A DNA stretch of 64,000 nt, taken from contig CAWHWS010000002.1 in assembly GCA_963833115.1 (NCBI GenBank), forward strand, positions 1,922,001 to 1,986,000, in the 5' to 3' direction. Below the pieces are notes generated by a model that was not told where the DNA came from, did no database searches, and was given only the letters and a program-made list of their open reading frames with translations. This DNA is from Hasllibacter sp963833115. Its GTDB lineage: Bacteria; Pseudomonadota; Alphaproteobacteria; Rhodobacterales; Rhodobacteraceae. Below are positions 41,644 through 52,843 of the stretch, piece after piece; the stretch's first letter is position 1; each line of letters opens with the position of its first letter. Made by a program: the position numbers and the translations under genes.

Positions 41644-43041
41644 ATGGCCGAGACCAAGTACGACATGATCGTGATCGGCGCGGGGCCCGGCGGCTACGTC
41701 GCCGCGATCCGGGGCGCGCAGCTCGGGATGAAGGTCGCCTGCGTCGAGCGCGAGCACCTGGGCGGCATCTGCCTCAACTGGGGCTGCATCCCGACCAAGG
41801 CGATGCTGCGCTCGTCCGAGGTGTTCCACCTGATGCACCGCGCCAAGGAGTTCGGGCTCAAGGCCGAGGGCATCTCCTACGACCTGGACGCCGTCGTGAA
41901 GCGCTCGCGCGGCGTCGCCAAGCAGCTCTCCGGCGGGATCGGGCACCTCTTCAAGAAGAACAAGGTCACCACGATCATGGGCGCCGCCCGGATCGCGGGG
42001 AAGGGCACCGTCGAGGTGACGACCGACAAGGGCACCGACACCCTGACCGCCCCCGCCATCGTCGTCGCGACCGGCGCGCGCGCCCGCGACCTGCCGGGGC
42101 TGGAGGCCGACGGGAAGCGCGTCTGGCACTACAAGCACGCCCTGCAACCCCCTCACATGCCGAAGGACCTCCTGGTCGTCGGCTCCGGCGCCATCGGCAT
42201 CGAGTTCGCCAGCTTCTACAACACGCTGGGGGCCCGGACGACCGTGGTGGAGGTCATGGACCGCATCCTGCCGGTCGAGGACGCCGAGATCAGCGCCTTC
42301 GCCAAGAAGCAGTTCGAGAAGCAGGGCATGACCATCCTGCCCAAGGCCATCGTCAAGGGGCTGGAGCGCCATGACGACAAGGTCGTCGCGACCATCGAGT
42401 CGAACGGCAAGGCCGAGACGCACGAGTTCGACACCGTCATCGCCGCGGTCGGCATCGTCGGCAACGTCGAGGGGCTGGGCCTCGAGGAGGCCGGCGTGAA
42501 GGTGGAGAAATCCCATGTCGTGACCGACGAGTACTGCCGCACCGGCGTCGAGGGGCTCTACGCCATCGGCGACATCGCCGGCGCCCCCTGGCTCGCGCAC
42601 AAGGCCTCCCACGAGGGCGTCATGGTCGCCGAGCTGATCGCGGGCCGCAACGACGTGCACCCCGTGCGCCCCGGGAGCATCGCCGGCTGCACCTACTGCC
42701 ACCCGCAGGTCGCCTCCGTCGGGCACACCGAGGCGCAGGCCAAGGAGGCCGGCTACGAGATCAAGGTCGGGCACTTCCCCTTCGTCGGCAACGGCAAGGC
42801 CATCGCGCTCGGCGAGCCCGAGGGCATGGTCAAGACGATCTTCGACGCCAAGACCGGCGAGCTCCTCGGCGCGCACATGATCGGCGCCGAGGTCACCGAG
42901 CTGATCCAGGGCTACGTGATCGGCCGCCAGCTCGAGACCACCGAGGAGGACCTGGCGCACACCGTCTTCCCGCACCCGACGCTGAGCGAGATGATGCACG
43001 AGAGCGTCCTGGACGCCGACGGCCGGGCGATCCATTTCTAA
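41644..43041 (+). CDS. lpdA: Dihydrolipoyl dehydrogenase (E3)
   Basis: FAD-dependent enzyme that reoxidises dihydrolipoyl groups with NAD+. The 465 residues show the FAD motif MIVIGAGPGGYVAAIRGAQL, the redox-active disulfide GGICLNWGCIPTKAML (C-X4-C), the NAD-binding VVGSGAIGIEFASFY, FAD contact YAIGDIAGAPWLAHKASHEG and the C-terminal His-Glu pair AHTVFPHPTLSEMMHE. The only E3 in the window; it probably serves the pdh complex encoded 35 kb away, although another 2-oxoacid complex may share it. Followed by a hairpin terminator. Confidence 0.97.
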   Translation: MAETKYDMIVIGAGPGGYVAAIRGAQLGMKVACVEREHLGGICLNWGCIPTKAMLRSSEVFHLMHRAKEFGLKAEGISYDLDAVVKRSRGVAKQLSGGIGHLFKKNKVTTIMGAARIAGKGTVEVTTDKGTDTLTAPAIVVATGARARDLPGLEADGKRVWHYKHALQPPHMPKDLLVVGSGAIGIEFASFYNTLGARTTVVEVMDRILPVEDAEISAFAKKQFEKQGMTILPKAIVKGLERHDDKVVATIESNGKAETHEFDTVIAAVGIVGNVEGLGLEEAGVKVEKSHVVTDEYCRTGVEGLYAIGDIAGAPWLAHKASHEGVMVAELIAGRNDVHPVRPGSIAGCTYCHPQVASVGHTEAQAKEAGYEIKVGHFPFVGNGKAIALGEPEGMVKTIFDAKTGELLGAHMIGAEVTELIQGYVIGRQLETTEEDLAHTVFPHPTLSEMMHESVLDADGRAIHF

Positions 43042-43049
43042 AGTCGGCC

Positions 43050-43085
43050 GGCGGAAGGTCGCCAAGTCCGCGGCGGCCCTCCGCC
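43050..43085 (+). terminator. Hairpin after lpdA
   Basis: GGCGGA (43050-43055) pairs with TCCGCC (43080-43085), continued by GG/CC and TCGCC/GGCGG after one mismatch, with an 8-base loop. It begins 8 bases after the lpdA stop. Confidence 0.5.
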
Positions 43086-43103
43086 ATCACGAAGGCGTGT
43101 CAT

Positions 43104-43119
43104 GTTGCACGGATGCAAC
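43104..43119. promoter_or_regulatory. Palindrome GTTGCA-N4-TGCAAC upstream of the outer-membrane protein gene
   Basis: A perfect 6-bp inverted repeat (43104-43109 and 43114-43119) about 100 bases upstream of the start at 43219. Operator-like in size and symmetry; no regulator can be named. Confidence 0.35.
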
Positions 43120-43218
43120 CACGGGTTCGTCTTTGCATCGATCCGTCGACGGACCCCCGGGGGAGGCATAACTGCCGGTCATCGCCGAAGCACGGCGCGC
43201 ACGCACAATTGGGAAGCC

Positions 43219-43935
43219 ATGGCCATGAAGCACCTCCTCACCTCCGCCGCACTCGTCACGGTCCTCGCCGCGCCCGCCTTCGCGGGCGGCGTCGCCGAGC
43301 CGATCATCGAGGCGCCGGTCATCGCCCCGATCGTGACCGCGCCCGTCTCCCTCGGCTGGGGCGGCGCCTATGGCGGCGCCGCGATCGGCGGCGGCACCTT
43401 CGGCCTCGACAACCCGGCCAATGACGACGACGACGATGACGACGACGATGGCGACGACGACAACGCCTTCGAGGAGGTCTTCGACGGCGTCGACGAGGAC
43501 AACAGCGGCTTCGCCTACTCCGCCCATGCCGGCTACAACGTCCAGCGCGGCGCCTTCGTCTTCGGCCCGGAGGTCGCGATCTTCGGCGGCGGCGGCGACA
43601 TCAACACCGACATCGACGACGACACCGGCAACGACCTCGGCACCGAGAAGGCCGAGATCAACTACGGTGGCCGCCTCGTCGGCCGCGCCGGCTACGATTT
43701 CGGCGGCCGCACCCTGGTCTACGGGACGCTCGGCCTCGCCTATCTCGACGTCGACGCCGGCGACGAGGACCTCAGCGACACCGGCCTCGCCGCCGGCCTG
43801 GGCGTCTCCTACAAGGTGACCGAGCGCGTCGCGCTGGGCGCCGAGTACAACTACCACGGCTTCAACGATTTCGACGACACCGACGCCGACATCGACTACA
43901 ACACGCTCTCCCTCAAGATGAGCGTCGGCTTCTGA
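43219..43935 (+). CDS. Outer-membrane beta-barrel protein (OmpA-like/porin-family small barrel)
   Basis: A 238-residue exported protein: signal peptide (MAMKHLLTSAALVTVLAAPAFAGG), then an eight-stranded-barrel-like pattern of alternating strands (WGGAYGGAAIGGGTFGLDNP, FAYSAHAGYNVQRGAFVFGP, GGRLVGRAGYDFGGRTLVYG, VSYKVTERVALGAEYNYHGF) ending in Phe (LKMSVGF), the usual outer-membrane insertion signal. A very acidic loop with nine consecutive Asp residues lies around residues 70-85 and may bind calcium. An alternative start is the ATG at 43225. Flanked by hairpins on both sides, so monocistronic. Confidence 0.9.
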   Translation: MAMKHLLTSAALVTVLAAPAFAGGVAEPIIEAPVIAPIVTAPVSLGWGGAYGGAAIGGGTFGLDNPANDDDDDDDDDGDDDNAFEEVFDGVDEDNSGFAYSAHAGYNVQRGAFVFGPEVAIFGGGGDINTDIDDDTGNDLGTEKAEINYGGRLVGRAGYDFGGRTLVYGTLGLAYLDVDAGDEDLSDTGLAAGLGVSYKVTERVALGAEYNYHGFNDFDDTDADIDYNTLSLKMSVGF

Positions 43936-43960
43936 TCCACGCCTCCGATCCCGAGGTCTC

Positions 43961-43996
43961 GAACGGGCCGTCCCCCAGCCGGGGGGCGGCCCGTTC
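43961..43996 (+). terminator. Strong hairpin after the outer-membrane protein gene
   Basis: A 16-bp stem, GAACGGGCCGTCCCCC (43961-43976) with GGGGGGCGGCCCGTTC (43981-43996), one T-G pair and loop AGCC. The strongest hairpin seen in the window after that at 60639. Confidence 0.75.
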
Positions 43997-44011
43997 CGCG
44001 TGCGCGCGCCG

Positions 44012-45154
44012 ATGATCCGCACTCGCTGGGGCCTCGTCGCGCTCCTCTTCGTCGCGGGCCTGCTGGCGGCGATGCAGTTCGCCAAGGTCTCGCTCACCCT
44101 CGACCTGCTGCACGTCCGCTATCGCGGCGCGCCCATCGCCTTCCTCGTCTCCGCCGTGGCGGCGATGGGCATCGCGCTCGGCGTCCTGGCCGGCGCCGTC
44201 GTCGCGCGCGTCGGCCCGCGCCCCGCGATCCTCGCGGCCGTCGCCGCCTCCGGCGCGCTCTCCCTCGCGCAGGCCGCGCTGCCCGGGTTCTGGACCCTGA
44301 TGGCCCTGCGCGGGCTGGAGGGGGCGGGCCATCTCGCCCTCGTCGTCGCGCTGCCCACGCTCATGGCCGCCTCCTCGAGCACGGCGGCCCGGCCCGTCGT
44401 GATGGGCCTCTGGGGCACGTTCTTCGGCGTCGGCTTCGCGCTCACGGCCCTCGCCGTGCCGCCGCTCGCGCGCCTGGGCGGCGCCGGCGCGGTCTTCGCG
44501 GCGCATGGGCTGGCGCTCCTGGCGCTCTGGCCGGTCCTCTGGCGGGTGCTGCCCCGCACGCCGCCGGGGCAGGGGCCGGTCCCGCGCGCCGTCGCCGCGC
44601 ACCGCGCCGTCTACGGCGCCGCGCCGCGCATCGCCCCGGCGGTCGGCCACGGCATCTACACCTCCCTCTTCATCGCGCTGGTCGCGGTGCTTCCCGGAGC
44701 GCTCGGCGCGCTTTGGCTGGCGGCGGCCCTGCCGGTCACCAATCTCGCCGGCACGTTCGGGGCAGGGGTCCTGGCCCGCACCGTCGCGCCCGGCCGGCTC
44801 GTCGTGGCGGGCTTCGCGGCCTCGGCGGCGCTCTTCGCGCTCCTGCCGCTCGCCGGCGGGGCCGCCCCCGCGCTCGCGCTCGCGGCGATGGCCGCCACCG
44901 GCCTCGTCGCCGGCGCGGGCTTCGCGGCCGTCCCCGCCCTCAACCCCGCGACCGCCGACCAGGCCCGCGCCAACGGCGCCATGGCGCAGCTCGGCAATGT
45001 CGGCACCTTCACCGGCACGCCGCTCCTCATCGCGGCGCACGCGGCGGGCGGCGCGCTCGGCCTCCTCGCGCTGTCGGCTGCGATCTGCGCCGCGGGCGCC
45101 CTGGCCTCGGCGGCGGTCTACGGCCGCGCCACGCGCGAACGCCGCGGAGCCTGA
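44012..45154 (+). CDS. MFS transporter
   Basis: A 380-residue, alanine-rich major facilitator with about 12 helices and short loops. The loop-2 motif is degenerate (GAVVARVGPRPAIL) and the loop-8 equivalent is GAGVLARTVAPGRLVVAG. GLEGAGHLALVVALPTLMAA and LWGTFFGVGFALTALAVPPL resemble drug/metabolite efflux MFS (CynX/NIMT-like) members. The ATG at 44012 is preferred over a GTG at 44000. Substrate unknown. Convergent with the second CTERM gene; a 6-bp hairpin lies between. Confidence 0.88.
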   Translation: MIRTRWGLVALLFVAGLLAAMQFAKVSLTLDLLHVRYRGAPIAFLVSAVAAMGIALGVLAGAVVARVGPRPAILAAVAASGALSLAQAALPGFWTLMALRGLEGAGHLALVVALPTLMAASSSTAARPVVMGLWGTFFGVGFALTALAVPPLARLGGAGAVFAAHGLALLALWPVLWRVLPRTPPGQGPVPRAVAAHRAVYGAAPRIAPAVGHGIYTSLFIALVAVLPGALGALWLAAALPVTNLAGTFGAGVLARTVAPGRLVVAGFAASAALFALLPLAGGAAPALALAAMAATGLVAGAGFAAVPALNPATADQARANGAMAQLGNVGTFTGTPLLIAAHAAGGALGLLALSAAICAAGALASAAVYGRATRERRGA

Positions 45155-45180
45155 GCCCCGCGGCGTCCGTCCATCACCGA

Positions 45181-45196
45181 CGGCCCCGCAGGGCCG
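45181..45196. terminator. Short hairpin between convergent genes
   Basis: CGGCCC (45181-45186) and GGGCCG (45191-45196) with loop CGCA. It lies in the 46-base gap between the MFS and CTERM genes and could end both transcripts. Confidence 0.4.
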
Positions 45197-45200
45197 CCCC

Positions 45201-45836
45201 TCAGGCGCGGCGACGCGCGCGCATCGCGCCGAGCCCGCCCAGGCTCCCGAGCAGCATCAGCGCCGGCGCCGGCAGCGGGATCGCCGCCACCGAGATCGCG
45301 TCGAGGTCGAACCCGTCCTGCGACCGCGTGCCGGCGAACCTCTCCCGCGAGACGTCCCTGAACCCCAGGAACGAATAGGCCTGCGTGAAGGCCAGGGTCG
45401 AGCGCGTGCCCCGGCCGCCGGTCGCGGCGCCGACCTGGTTGTCGATCGTGCCCAGCAGGTCGAAGGTCACCCCGTCGACCGAGCCGTAGACCTCGGCCGC
45501 CTCGTCATGGCTGGAGGAGGCGCGCCCGTTGGTGATCTCCACCGCCACGGCCGGCCCGGTGAAGGCCGGGTCGAACCCGATCACGAGCGTGCCGCCCAGG
45601 CCGAGCGAGAAGAAATCGTCGTCGCCCATGAGGGCCGCCGCGTCCTCGAACACCTCGATGTTGCCGACGAGGTTGCGCGCCGCCTCGGGGCTGCACACGG
45701 CCGTGCCGGAGGACAGGGTGGTGCCGCGCGGCGCGTCGCTGGCGCAGTCTGCGGCGAAGGACACCGGGCCCGCGGTCGCGGCCGTGCCGGCGCAGAGCAT
45801 GATCGCGAGGGCGGCGAGGGTCGTCGTCTTGGTCAT
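45201..45836 (-). CDS. Secreted protein with VPLPA-type C-terminal sorting signal
   Basis: A 211-residue exported protein: signal peptide (MTKTTTLAALAIMLCAGTAATAG), a compact beta-rich domain with two cysteines (FAADCASDAP, TAVCSPEAARN) and a C-terminal IPLPAPALMLLGSLGGLGAM then RARRRA, the tripartite VPLPA-CTERM signal. Expected to be anchored and then processed by an XrtD-type exosortase, which is not in this window. Same signal class as the protein at 37562-39124 but otherwise unlike it. Function unknown; such proteins often relate to biofilm or exopolysaccharide. Confidence 0.86.
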   Translation of the reverse strand: MTKTTTLAALAIMLCAGTAATAGPVSFAADCASDAPRGTTLSSGTAVCSPEAARNLVGNIEVFEDAAALMGDDDFFSLGLGGTLVIGFDPAFTGPAVAVEITNGRASSSHDEAAEVYGSVDGVTFDLLGTIDNQVGAATGGRGTRSTLAFTQAYSFLGFRDVSRERFAGTRSQDGFDLDAISVAAIPLPAPALMLLGSLGGLGAMRARRRA

Positions 45837-45983
45837 TCGGTCTCTCCATTCGTCGAGGTCCGCGATCGGACCGTTCGATAAAATACCTGACGAATGATCG
45901 TGGTGGTTCTAGGGCGGGCCGCGCCGGTTTCACGTTTGATGGCAATGTCATACGAGGAACGGACTGTTTCCGTATTCCGCGAT

Positions 45984-45998
45984 GTTCCGCGCACGTTC
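45984..45998 (+). promoter_or_regulatory. LexA (SOS) box of uvrA
   Basis: GTTC (45984-45987), seven bases, GTTC (45995-45998): the exact alphaproteobacterial LexA operator GTTC-N7-GTTC, 68 bases upstream of the uvrA start. Predicts DNA-damage induction of uvrA. Confidence 0.8.
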
Positions 45999-46065
45999 CC
46001 GCGTCCGGCTTGCGTCCGCGGGCCGGTCCTCTATCTGCCGGGGATGCGCCTATCGGGGTGGGACC

Positions 46066-48952
<2,887 letters not shown>

Positions 48953-48996
48953 GGAGGCGGCGGGCTCACGGAGCCTCCGGCCCCGTCGCCCGCCGC

Positions 48997-49018
48997 CCGG
49001 GGACGCTCCGCTCCCCGG
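48997..49018 (+). terminator. Hairpin downstream of uvrA
   Basis: CCGGGGA (48997-49003) and TCCCCGG (49012-49018) with an 8-base loop, followed by CCCCTAGGGG and an AT-richer stretch. Candidate terminator for uvrA. Confidence 0.4.
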
Positions 49019-49295
49019 ACCCCTAGGGGATATTTGGACCGCAAAGAGGGCGTTAGGCGGTCCTTAACCTCGGGGGGCGAAGGTCGGCGCGCCGCATAGG
49101 GTGGGAACCCTTCCTGCGGTCCGCGAAGACGGTCCCCCGGCGTGGCGATGGGCGAGCAGGCGCGCGCCGCGCCCGGGGGGCTGCACCGACTTCGGCCGTT
49201 GTCCCGGATGCCCTGCGGAGATGTCCGGCGCATCCCGGCCGAACCGTCCTGCGGACGACGCGCGCGTTCCCCCTCGGCCCCGCCGAAGCCGACGG

Positions 49296-49349
49296 CGAGG
49301 CCCGGCCCAACCCTCGCAGGCCGCAGGCCGAGAGGGGCGGGAGCGCGCC
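49296..49349 (-). repeat. 54-nt dispersed repeat directly after the dnaB stop
   Basis: Read on the minus strand, it begins 8 bases after the dnaB stop and matches 62952-63006 with one substitution and one single-base gap. Internal pairing CCCTC-TC-GGCC-TGC-GGCC-TGC-GAGGG can form a hairpin with an internal loop. In both places it follows a stop codon in the same orientation. Confidence 0.8.
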
Positions 49350-49357
49350 CTGCCGTC

Positions 49358-50842
49358 TCAGCCGCCCTGCCAGGCCCGCGCGATGTTGCCGAAGCGCGTG
49401 AACTTGCCCTCGAAGCTGAGCTCGATGGTGCCGATCGGGCCGTGGCGCTGCTTGCCGATGATCACCTCGGCGCGCCCGTGCAGGCGCTCCATCTCGCCCA
49501 TCCAGGTCGCCATCCGCTCGACCTCATGCTCGCCCGGCTTCTCGCGCTCCTTGTAGTACTCCTCGCGGAACACGAACATCACCACGTCCGCGTCCTGCTC
49601 GATGGAGCCCGATTCGCGCAGGTCCGAGAGCTGCGGCCGCTTGTCCTCCCGGTTCTCGACCTGCCGGCTGAGCTGCGAGAGCGCCACCACGGGAATGTCG
49701 AGCTCCTTGGCGATCGCCTTGAGCCCCTGGGTGATCTCGCTGATCTCGTTGACCCGGTTCTCGTTGCGCCCGTTGCCGCGCAGGAGCTGCAGGTAGTCCA
49801 CGATGAGCACGTCGAGCCCGTGCGTCCGCTTGAGCCGCCGCGCCCGCGCCGCGAGCTGCGCGATGGCGAGCGCCGGCGTGTCGTCGATGAAGAGCGGGCA
49901 GGATTCGAGGGTCTTGGCGGCCTCGACGAAGCGGCGGAACTCGCCCTCGGTCATGTCGCCGCGCCGGATCTGCTCGGACGGGATCTCGGCGGCCTCCGAC
50001 AGGATGCGCGCCGCGAGCTGCTCCGAGGACATCTCCAGCGAGAAGAAGCCGATCACGCCGCCGTCCACCGCCCCCTCGCCGCCGCCCTCCAGCGGGCCCT
50101 TGCGGTAGGCGCGTGCGATGTTGAACGCGATGTTGGTGGCGAGCGACGTCTTGCCCATGGACGGGCGCCCCGCGAGGATCAGGAGGTCCGACCGGTGCAG
50201 CCCGCCCAGCTTGGCGTCGAGGTCCACGAGCCCCGTCGCCGCGCCGGAGAGCTTGCCGTCCCGCTTGTAGGCGGCGGCGGCGATCTTCACGGCGTCCGTC
50301 ACGGCGGAGAGGAAGGACTGGAACCCGCCCTCCTTCCGCCCCGCCTCGGCGAGCTGGTAGAGCGCCTGCTCGGCCTCCACGATCTGCTCCTCGGGGGTCG
50401 ACTCGACGTCCACCGTCCCGGCCTTGGCCGACACGTCCCGCCCGAGCTGGATGAGCTCGCGCCGCACCGCCAGGTCGTGCACCAGGCGGGCGTAGTCGCG
50501 CGCCGCGAACGCGCCGGCCGCGGCCCCCGCGAGGTTCGCCAGATACGCGGCCCCCCCCAGCGCCTTGTAGCCCGGCTCGTCCTCGAGGAACGGCTTGATC
50601 GACACCGGCGAGGCGAGCGCGTTCTTCTGGATCCGCGCGGCCGCGATCTCGAAGATGCGCGCGTGCACCGGCTCGAAGAAATGGCCCGGCGTCACGAGCG
50701 AGGACACCCGGTCGAACACGTCGTTGTTGACGAGGATCGCGCCCAGGAGCTGCTGCTCGGCCTCGATGTTGTGGGGCAGGGCGGGGACGTCCCCCATCCC
50801 CGCGACGGCCATGCCGGCGGTGCTCGTCGCGATCTCGTTCAT
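49358..50842 (-). CDS. dnaB: Replicative DNA helicase DnaB
   Basis: Hexameric 5'-3' helicase of the replication fork. The 494 residues contain the N-terminal domain (PALPHNIEAEQQLLGAILVN), linker, and RecA-like C-terminal domain with Walker A GRPSMGKTS (225-233), Walker B VLIVDYLQLLRG, ALSQLSRQVENREDKRPQLS, LRESGSIEQDADVVMFVFRE and the arginine-finger region IIGKQRHGPIG. Slightly longer than E. coli DnaB because of an insertion around 252-265. ATG at 50842 follows GGGGGAACGG. Probably monocistronic. Confidence 0.97.
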   Translation of the reverse strand: MNEIATSTAGMAVAGMGDVPALPHNIEAEQQLLGAILVNNDVFDRVSSLVTPGHFFEPVHARIFEIAAARIQKNALASPVSIKPFLEDEPGYKALGGAAYLANLAGAAAGAFAARDYARLVHDLAVRRELIQLGRDVSAKAGTVDVESTPEEQIVEAEQALYQLAEAGRKEGGFQSFLSAVTDAVKIAAAAYKRDGKLSGAATGLVDLDAKLGGLHRSDLLILAGRPSMGKTSLATNIAFNIARAYRKGPLEGGGEGAVDGGVIGFFSLEMSSEQLAARILSEAAEIPSEQIRRGDMTEGEFRRFVEAAKTLESCPLFIDDTPALAIAQLAARARRLKRTHGLDVLIVDYLQLLRGNGRNENRVNEISEITQGLKAIAKELDIPVVALSQLSRQVENREDKRPQLSDLRESGSIEQDADVVMFVFREEYYKEREKPGEHEVERMATWMGEMERLHGRAEVIIGKQRHGPIGTIELSFEGKFTRFGNIARAWQGG

Positions 50843-50945
50843 GGCCCGTTCCCCCGCATCCGGAGGGTCTAGGCGGCCCGCCGCGGGAGGGCAAACTGTA
50901 TAAGCTGTGGATCGCGCGGCCGCCCGGCCGGCACGCGCGGCCGCC

Positions 50946-51620
50946 TCACGCGCGGGCCGCGCGCCAGCCGTCGGGATCGTCCAGGAACTCGTAGACCTCG
51001 TCGAGCACGGCCGCGTCGAACGCTCGCCGCTCGCGCGCCGCCGCGAGCACGTCCCACCACGTGCACAGGGCGTGCAGCGTCACGCCGTGATCGCCGAGCG
51101 TCTCCTGCGTCTGCGGGAAGATGCCGTAGCTGAAGATCACGGCCGTGTGCGCGCAGGTGGCCCCCGTCTCGCGGATCGCGTCCACGAAGGAGAGCTTCGA
51201 GCCCCCGTCGGTCGTCAGGTCCTCGACCAGCAGCACCCGGTCGCCATCCCCCATCGGCCCCTCGATCCGCGCGCCGCGGCCGTGGCCCTTGGGCGTCTTG
51301 CGCACATAGGCCATCGGCAGGGCGAGCCGGTCCGCCACCATCGCCGCGAAGGGGATGCCCGCCGTCTCCCCGCCCGCGATCACGTCGAACGCCTCGAGCC
51401 CGGCGCCGCGCATGGCGGTGATGCACAGATGGTCCATCAGCATGGCGCGCGCGCGCGGGAACCCGATGAGGCGGCGGCAGTCGATATAGGTCGGGCTGGG
51501 CAGCCCGGAGGCGAGGGTGAAGGGCGCGTCCGGGCGGAAGTGGATCGACTCCGTCTCGATCAGCGCGCCGGCCGCGAGGCGGGCGATCTCTTCGGCCGGG
51601 GGGAAGCTCGTGGGGATCAT
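50946..51620 (-). CDS. pyrE: Orotate phosphoribosyltransferase
   Basis: Converts orotate and PRPP to OMP in pyrimidine synthesis. The 224-residue product has the PRPP-binding motif RVLLVEDLTTDGGSK, orotate-binding IDCRRLIGFPRAR and VIAGGETAGIPFAA, and the flexible-loop VRKTPKGHGRGARIEG. Length is typical for the Rhodobacterales subtype. It lies 106 bases downstream of pyrC on the same strand, likely co-transcribed with it. Confidence 0.96.
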   Translation of the reverse strand: MIPTSFPPAEEIARLAAGALIETESIHFRPDAPFTLASGLPSPTYIDCRRLIGFPRARAMLMDHLCITAMRGAGLEAFDVIAGGETAGIPFAAMVADRLALPMAYVRKTPKGHGRGARIEGPMGDGDRVLLVEDLTTDGGSKLSFVDAIRETGATCAHTAVIFSYGIFPQTQETLGDHGVTLHALCTWWDVLAAARERRAFDAAVLDEVYEFLDDPDGWRAARA

Positions 51621-51726
51621 GTCGGTCTCCTGTGGGGAGGGCGCGGCGCCGGGGGCATCCCGCCCCCGCCGCCGCGGGCGGACGCGTCCGCCGTCGCGCG
51701 CCGGCCGGGGCGGGGCGCCCGGGTCC

Positions 51727-52743
51727 TCACGCGGCGACGCGCCAGGGCAGGGGGCGGCCCGGGTCCCAGACGGTCACGCCATCGGGCGCGTCCGGCGCGG
51801 GGCCCTCCTCGCGCACCAACGTCACCGACCCGTCGTTCGGCTCCAGCCCGTAGAAGTTCGGCCCGTTGAGCGAGGCGAACCCCTCGAGGTGCTCGAGCGC
51901 GCCGATCTCGTCGAACACGGCCGCGTAGGCCGCCAGCGCCACCGGCGCCGAGAAGCACCCCGCCGCGCAGCACGCCGCCTCCTTGGCGTGGACCGGATGG
52001 GGCGCGCTGTCCGTCCCGAGGAAGATCCGCGGATCGCCCGTCGCGACCGCGGCGCGCAGCGCGTCCCGGTGCCGACGCCGCTTGAGGACCGGCAGGCAGT
52101 AGTTGTGCGGCCGCAGACCCCCCGCCAGGAGGTCGTTCCGGTCCAGCATCAGGTGCTGCGGCGTGATCGTGGCCCCCACCCGGTCCGAGGACAGCACGTA
52201 CTCCGCCGCCTCCGCGGTCGTGATGTGCTCCATCACCACGCGCAGGTCGGGCACGTCCTGCCGCAGGGGGATCAGCACCCGGTCGATGAACGCGGCCTCC
52301 CGGTCGAAGATGTCGACCTCGGGGTCCGTCACCTCCCCGTGCACGCAGAGCGGCAGCCCGCTCTGCGCCATCGTCTCGAGCACCCGGCGCACGCGGTTGA
52401 GGTCCCGCACCCCCGCGCCGGAGTTCGTCGTCGCCCCCGCCGGGTAGAGCTTGACCGCCGAGATCAGCCCGATCTCCGCCGCCGCGCGCACGTCCCGCGC
52501 CTCGGTCTCCTCCGTGAGGTAGAGCGTCATCAGAGGCCGGAACGCGCTCCCCCGCGGCTTGGCGCCGAGGATCCGGTCGCGGTACTCGGCCGCCTGCGCC
52601 GCGGTCACGACGGGCGGCACCAGGTTCGGCATCACCAGCGCGCGCGCGAAATGGGCCGCCGTCGCGGGCAGGACGCGGCGCGTCATCTCCCCGTCGCGCA
52701 GATGGAGGTGCCAGTCGTCGGGGCGGCGGATCGTGATCTGCAT
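51727..52743 (-). CDS. pyrC: Dihydroorotase (class II, homodimeric)
   Basis: Zinc enzyme that cyclises carbamoyl aspartate to dihydroorotate. 338 residues from the ATG at 52743, starting MQITIRRPDDWHLHLRDGEM with the HxH metal motif, then ALVMPNLVPPV, the carboxylated-lysine region ISAVKLYPAGATTNS, metal His in LCVHGEVTDPEVDIFDREAA and VVMEHITTAEAAEYV, and the catalytic Asp in IFLGTDSAPHPVHAKE. Length and motifs match E. coli PyrC. Divergent from ureD. Confidence 0.97.
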   Translation of the reverse strand: MQITIRRPDDWHLHLRDGEMTRRVLPATAAHFARALVMPNLVPPVVTAAQAAEYRDRILGAKPRGSAFRPLMTLYLTEETEARDVRAAAEIGLISAVKLYPAGATTNSGAGVRDLNRVRRVLETMAQSGLPLCVHGEVTDPEVDIFDREAAFIDRVLIPLRQDVPDLRVVMEHITTAEAAEYVLSSDRVGATITPQHLMLDRNDLLAGGLRPHNYCLPVLKRRRHRDALRAAVATGDPRIFLGTDSAPHPVHAKEAACCAAGCFSAPVALAAYAAVFDEIGALEHLEGFASLNGPNFYGLEPNDGSVTLVREEGPAPDAPDGVTVWDPGRPLPWRVAA

Positions 52744-52843
52744 CGCGCCCGGGCCTAGCCGCCGGCGCCGCGCGGGGCAATCCGCCTCTCGGCGCCGCGC
52801 CGCCCCCGTTGCGGCCCCCCGCGCGCTCCGCCACCATCGCCCC

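Larger units (their letters stand above)
48953..49357. other. Intergenic region between uvrA and dnaB 3' ends
   Basis: About 400 bases between convergent genes with no convincing gene. It holds the hairpin at 48997-49018, an AT-richer patch (GGGATATTTGG near 49027-49037), and the 54-nt dispersed repeat at 49296-49349 next to the dnaB stop. Short open frames here are GC-driven and lack coding features. Confidence 0.6.
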
